A stretch of 64,000 nucleotides of DNA from positions 310,001 to 374,000 of the forward strand of contig NC_007777.1 in assembly GCF_000013345.1 (NCBI RefSeq), read 5' to 3'. Within the stretch, counting starts at the first letter, position 1, and every line of letters begins with the position of its first letter. Below the pieces are notes generated by a model that worked only from the letters and a program-made list of their open reading frames with translations, searched no databases and was not told the origin of the DNA. This DNA comes from Frankia casuarinae (GTDB lineage: Bacteria > Actinomycetota > Actinomycetes > Frankiales > Frankiaceae). Of the stretch, positions 61,215 to 64,000 are shown piece by piece. The position numbers and the translations under genes are program-made.

Positions 61215-63602
61215 TCAGGCAGTGACGCCGGTGCCCGTCGTGGAGCCGGTGGTGGCGCCGGTCTTCGGTGCGGTCAGGTCGTAGAGGGTCACGCCGTCGA
61301 CCGTCTTCGAGGTGAAGTTCTCCGTCACCCAGCTGGAGATCTCCCGTGAGGACGAGCTACCGCCGTTGGCCTGACCGAAGCCGCCGCCGCCGATGAAGTA
61401 GTGGATCTTTCCTTCGGCGACGTACTGCTTGAACTGCGCCAGGGTGGGCGAGGGGTCGCTCCCGTTGAATCCGCCGACCGGCATGACCGGGTCCTGGGTC
61501 GCGAGCTGGTATCCGGCCGCGCTGTTCGAACCGACCGCGGCGGCGACCCAGGTGTAGGAGTCCGCGTTCTGCCTGAGCAGCTTCACGATCGTGTTGCTGG
61601 GAGTGACGGCGCTGAGTAGACCGCCTGGGCCACCGCCCCGGCTCTCCCGCCCGCCGAGGATCCCGTTCCCCAGCGTGGTGGTTCCGGTCCCGGCACCACC
61701 ACCGGCCTGGCCGGGCATGCCGCCCTGGCCGCCGGGCATCTGCTGCCCATCGCCGGGGAAGGCCCCGCCGGGGAAGATTCCACCACCCTGTGGGCCGCCC
61801 TGTGCCCCGCGGCCCATCCCCCGCGGCGGGAAGCCCCGCTGACGGCCGGCCTGCAGGCCGCCCTGGCCCATGCGGAAGAAGCGGCCGCCACCCGGCCCGC
61901 CGAAGCCGGCGCCGGCGGGACCCGCCGCCGGGATCGAGCCGGTGTGCGGGGTCGCCGCGGTGGCGATGGCATACGAGCCGGGTCCGAGGAGCCCGGCGAC
62001 CAGCGCCACGGTGGCGACACCGAGCGCGGCCCGCCGCGGCAGTCGGATGGCCGCGAGGAACCCGAGCGCCGCGATGATCCCGGCGACGAGCACGGCGTAC
62101 CGGATCCATGGATGCCACTGGGGGGTGCGGTTCAACAGGGTGTAGCACCAGGCGGCGGTGGCGGCCATCGTGGCAGCCGAGACCACGGCGGCGGCGGGAT
62201 GCCGGCGATGACGCCAGAGCAGCGCGCAGCCCATCCCCACCAGGGCACCGACCGCCGGGGCGAGCGCCACCGTGTAGTAGGCGTGGAAGATGCCCTTCAT
62301 CTGGCTGAAGACGATGCCGGTGACGAGCAGCCAGCCGCCCCAGAGAAGGAAGGCGGCGCGGGCGCGGTTCGTCCGCGGGGCGCGCCGGGTGATCCACAGG
62401 CCGGCGACGAGCAGGATCAGTGCCGTCGGGAGCAGCCAGGAGATCTGACCGCCGACTTCCGAGCCGAACATGCGGGTCCAACCGGCCTGGCCCCACATGC
62501 CGCCCCCGTGGCCGCCCGGACCCCCGGGGCCGAAGATGACCGTGCCGCCGCCGGGAGCGGCGCCTGCCGCGCCGTTCCCGATGGATTCCGGCAGGCCGCC
62601 CATCCGGCCGCCCCGGCCACCGCCAACGCTGCCGGTCTCGTTGCCGGTAAGTCGGCCGAGTCCGTTGTAGCCGAGGGTGAGCTCCAGCAGGCTGTTGTGC
62701 TGTGAACCCCCGATGTAGGGGCGGGAGGACGCCGGAACGAGCTCCACGATCGCGATGAAGAGGCCGGCGGGGATCAGCAGTCCGAGCCCCGCGGCCAGGG
62801 TCTGCCGGACGCGCCGCCAGAACGAGGTCGGCGCGGTCACCAGGTACACCAGCGCGAAGACGGGGACGACGAGCAGTGCCTGCAGCAGCTTCGTCAGGAA
62901 GGCGAAGCTGACCAGGACCCCGGCGAACACCAGCCAGCGGGTGCTCGCCTGCTCGATCGCCCGCAACGTCGCGTAGGCCGCGGCGACCAGGAGCAGCACG
63001 AGCAGGGCGTCCGGGTTGTTGAACCGGAACATCAGGGCCGCGACCGGGGTCAGGGCCAGCACCGCGCCGGCGAGCAGGCCCGCACCGGCGGAGAACTGCC
63101 GCCGCACGGTCTGGTAAAGCAGGCCGACGGTGGCGACACCCATCAGCGCCTGGGGCACGAGGATGCTCCAGGCGCTGAGGCCGAAGATCCGGACGGACAG
63201 CGCCATGACCCACAGGGAGGCCGGCGGCTTGTCGACCGTGATTGAGTTGGCGGCGTCCGAGGAACCGTAGAAGAACGCCTTCCAGCTCACCGAGCCGGCC
63301 TGGACCGCGGCCGAGTAGAACGCGTTCGCCCATCCCGACGCGCCGAGGCCCCACAGGTAGAGCACACCCGTGCCCACCAGCAGGGTGACCAGTGCAGGTC
63401 GGACCCAGCGGGCGTCCTCGGCGGATACGTCTTCGGCGGATACGAGGCCACCGGAGCCGCCGACCGGGAGCCCGGTCTCGGTGGGGGCGTCGGGGGAGGG
63501 CACGTGGTGGGGCTGGTCCCTGGTCCACGGCATGCGCCGCCGATGTCCAGGGGCCCGACCGCCTCCGGAGAGGGGCACCGGGTCGGTGAGTATGGGCGAC
63601 AT
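61215..63602 (-). CDS. GT39-family membrane mannosyl/arabinosyl-transferase-like protein
   Basis: 795 residues from ATG 63602. Polytopic enzyme using lipid-linked sugars (ArnT/PMT type): NAFYSAAVQAGSVSWKAFFY, DAANSITVDKPPASLWVMAL, RFNNPDALLVLLLVAAAYAT, at least ten membrane spans, and two Gly-rich extracytoplasmic loops (VGGGRGGRMGGLPES; a long Gly/Gln/Met segment around 560-660). The C-terminal soluble part (LAQFKQYVAEGKIHYFIGGG) matches YkcA/B-like actinobacterial members. It follows the kinase by 41 bases and precedes GT2-GtrA, forming an envelope-glycan operon. Confidence 0.88.
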   Translation of the reverse strand: MSPILTDPVPLSGGGRAPGHRRRMPWTRDQPHHVPSPDAPTETGLPVGGSGGLVSAEDVSAEDARWVRPALVTLLVGTGVLYLWGLGASGWANAFYSAAVQAGSVSWKAFFYGSSDAANSITVDKPPASLWVMALSVRIFGLSAWSILVPQALMGVATVGLLYQTVRRQFSAGAGLLAGAVLALTPVAALMFRFNNPDALLVLLLVAAAYATLRAIEQASTRWLVFAGVLVSFAFLTKLLQALLVVPVFALVYLVTAPTSFWRRVRQTLAAGLGLLIPAGLFIAIVELVPASSRPYIGGSQHNSLLELTLGYNGLGRLTGNETGSVGGGRGGRMGGLPESIGNGAAGAAPGGGTVIFGPGGPGGHGGGMWGQAGWTRMFGSEVGGQISWLLPTALILLVAGLWITRRAPRTNRARAAFLLWGGWLLVTGIVFSQMKGIFHAYYTVALAPAVGALVGMGCALLWRHRRHPAAAVVSAATMAATAAWCYTLLNRTPQWHPWIRYAVLVAGIIAALGFLAAIRLPRRAALGVATVALVAGLLGPGSYAIATAATPHTGSIPAAGPAGAGFGGPGGGRFFRMGQGGLQAGRQRGFPPRGMGRGAQGGPQGGGIFPGGAFPGDGQQMPGGQGGMPGQAGGGAGTGTTTLGNGILGGRESRGGGPGGLLSAVTPSNTIVKLLRQNADSYTWVAAAVGSNSAAGYQLATQDPVMPVGGFNGSDPSPTLAQFKQYVAEGKIHYFIGGGGFGQANGGSSSSREISSWVTENFTSKTVDGVTLYDLTAPKTGATTGSTTGTGVTA

Positions 63603-63643
63603 GGGGATCACTGTCGACCGCGGACCTTTCGGCTTCTTGTGAT

Positions 63644-64000
63644 CTACCTGTGCGCAGGCTGTGAAGCTCGGTCGGGGTGCGTCGGGCCGGTCAGGCGGGC
63701 AGGCTCGGACGGGACCGTCTCCGAGGGGGGGAGGCATCGGGGCAGCTCGACCATGAAGGCGGTGCGTCCCGGCTCGCTCGTGGCCCGCACGTGCCCGTGA
63801 TGTGCCTCGACGACGGCGGCGACGATGGCGAGCCCCAGCCCGGTGCTACCGGCGGCGCGGGACCGCGAGCTGTCGCCGCGCGCGAAGCGTTGGAAGACCT
63901 CGGGGAGCAGATCCGGAGGGATGCCCGGGCCGTCGTCCACGACCGCGAGGATCGCCGTGGGGCCGCTCACGGTCAGGCTCGCCGTGACCTGGGTGCCAGG
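63644..64000 (-). CDS. Sensor histidine kinase, C-terminal part (5' end outside window)
   Basis: Open on the minus strand from the right window edge to the stop at 63644 (about 118 residues). It contains the end of an HATPase domain: LAVVDDGPGIPPDLLPEVFQ (G1 box), RFARGDSSRS and STGLGLAIVAAVVEAHHGHV (G2 box). The tail is Pro/Ser-rich. It is upstream of and close to the GT39 gene, so it may belong to the same transcript. Confidence 0.88.
   Translation of the reverse strand, partial: PGTQVTASLTVSGPTAILAVVDDGPGIPPDLLPEVFQRFARGDSSRSRAAGSTGLGLAIVAAVVEAHHGHVRATSEPGRTAFMVELPRCLPPSETVPSEPARLTGPTHPDRASQPAHR

Overview
The window is about 70% G+C, with GTG/ATG starts, mostly good Shine-Dalgarno sites, GC-rich third codon positions and a typical actinobacterial set of genes: dnaX followed by a small SRP RNA, murT-gatD, tadA with its partner, a c-di-AMP riboswitch ahead of an NlpC/P60 lipoprotein, and many HTH-TPR regulators. 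The gene content and the density of insertion sequences fit a Frankia-like actinomycete. That genus call is an inference from style and gene families, not from a database match.

Layout. 1-2310: core (dnaX cut by the window edge, ffs RNA, tRNA-Ser GGA). 2310-13500: a decayed genomic island abutting the tRNA-Ser. It holds integrase and TnpB scraps, a frameshifted HTH-TPR regulator, a truncated radical SAM gene joined to a glycosyltransferase fragment, a TPR-type protein without an HTH, an intact 1002-residue TIR-nSTAND-TM-WD40 protein, an IS66-family element with exact target duplication, and a DUF4326 gene. 13500-31100: mostly core-like: PLP decarboxylase, tRNA-Ser CGA, tadA, murT-gatD, a catalytically suspect esterase homologue, three G-loop hairpins, the riboswitch-controlled NlpC/P60 gene, corA, phzF-like, a hemerythrin-like gene, a response regulator-phosphatase/histidine kinase pair, and a secreted GH26-like hydrolase.

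31100-42750: two CD225 (dispanin) proteins, one fused to a J-domain, then an ABC exporter operon that has been destroyed. Only the C-terminus of the permease (33217-33313) and the N-terminus of the ATPase (40476-40689) remain, on either side of about 7.2 kb of foreign, partly lower-GC DNA carrying IS4-, IS701- and ISAs1-family elements, a 5'-truncated acetyltransferase and an HTH-TPR regulator cleanly split by the ISAs1-type element. The upstream sensor kinase of the same operon is also broken, whereas its response regulator is intact.

42750-64000: tmk, acyl-ACP desaturase, an OmpR-type two-component pair behind twin palindromes, a lower-GC pair (FAD-dependent reductase plus polytopic membrane protein), a WYL regulator divergent from a VOC protein, a FluG-like split pair (amidohydrolase plus glutamine synthetase-like protein), a saccharopine-dehydrogenase-like protein, pyruvate carboxylase, and a probable envelope-glycan operon (histidine kinase, GT39, GT2-GtrA) running off the right edge.

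The most interesting items are the TIR-nSTAND-WD40 protein, the triple G-loop hairpin array, the J-domain/CD225 fusion, the operator-like palindromes, and the precisely reconstructable insertion events.
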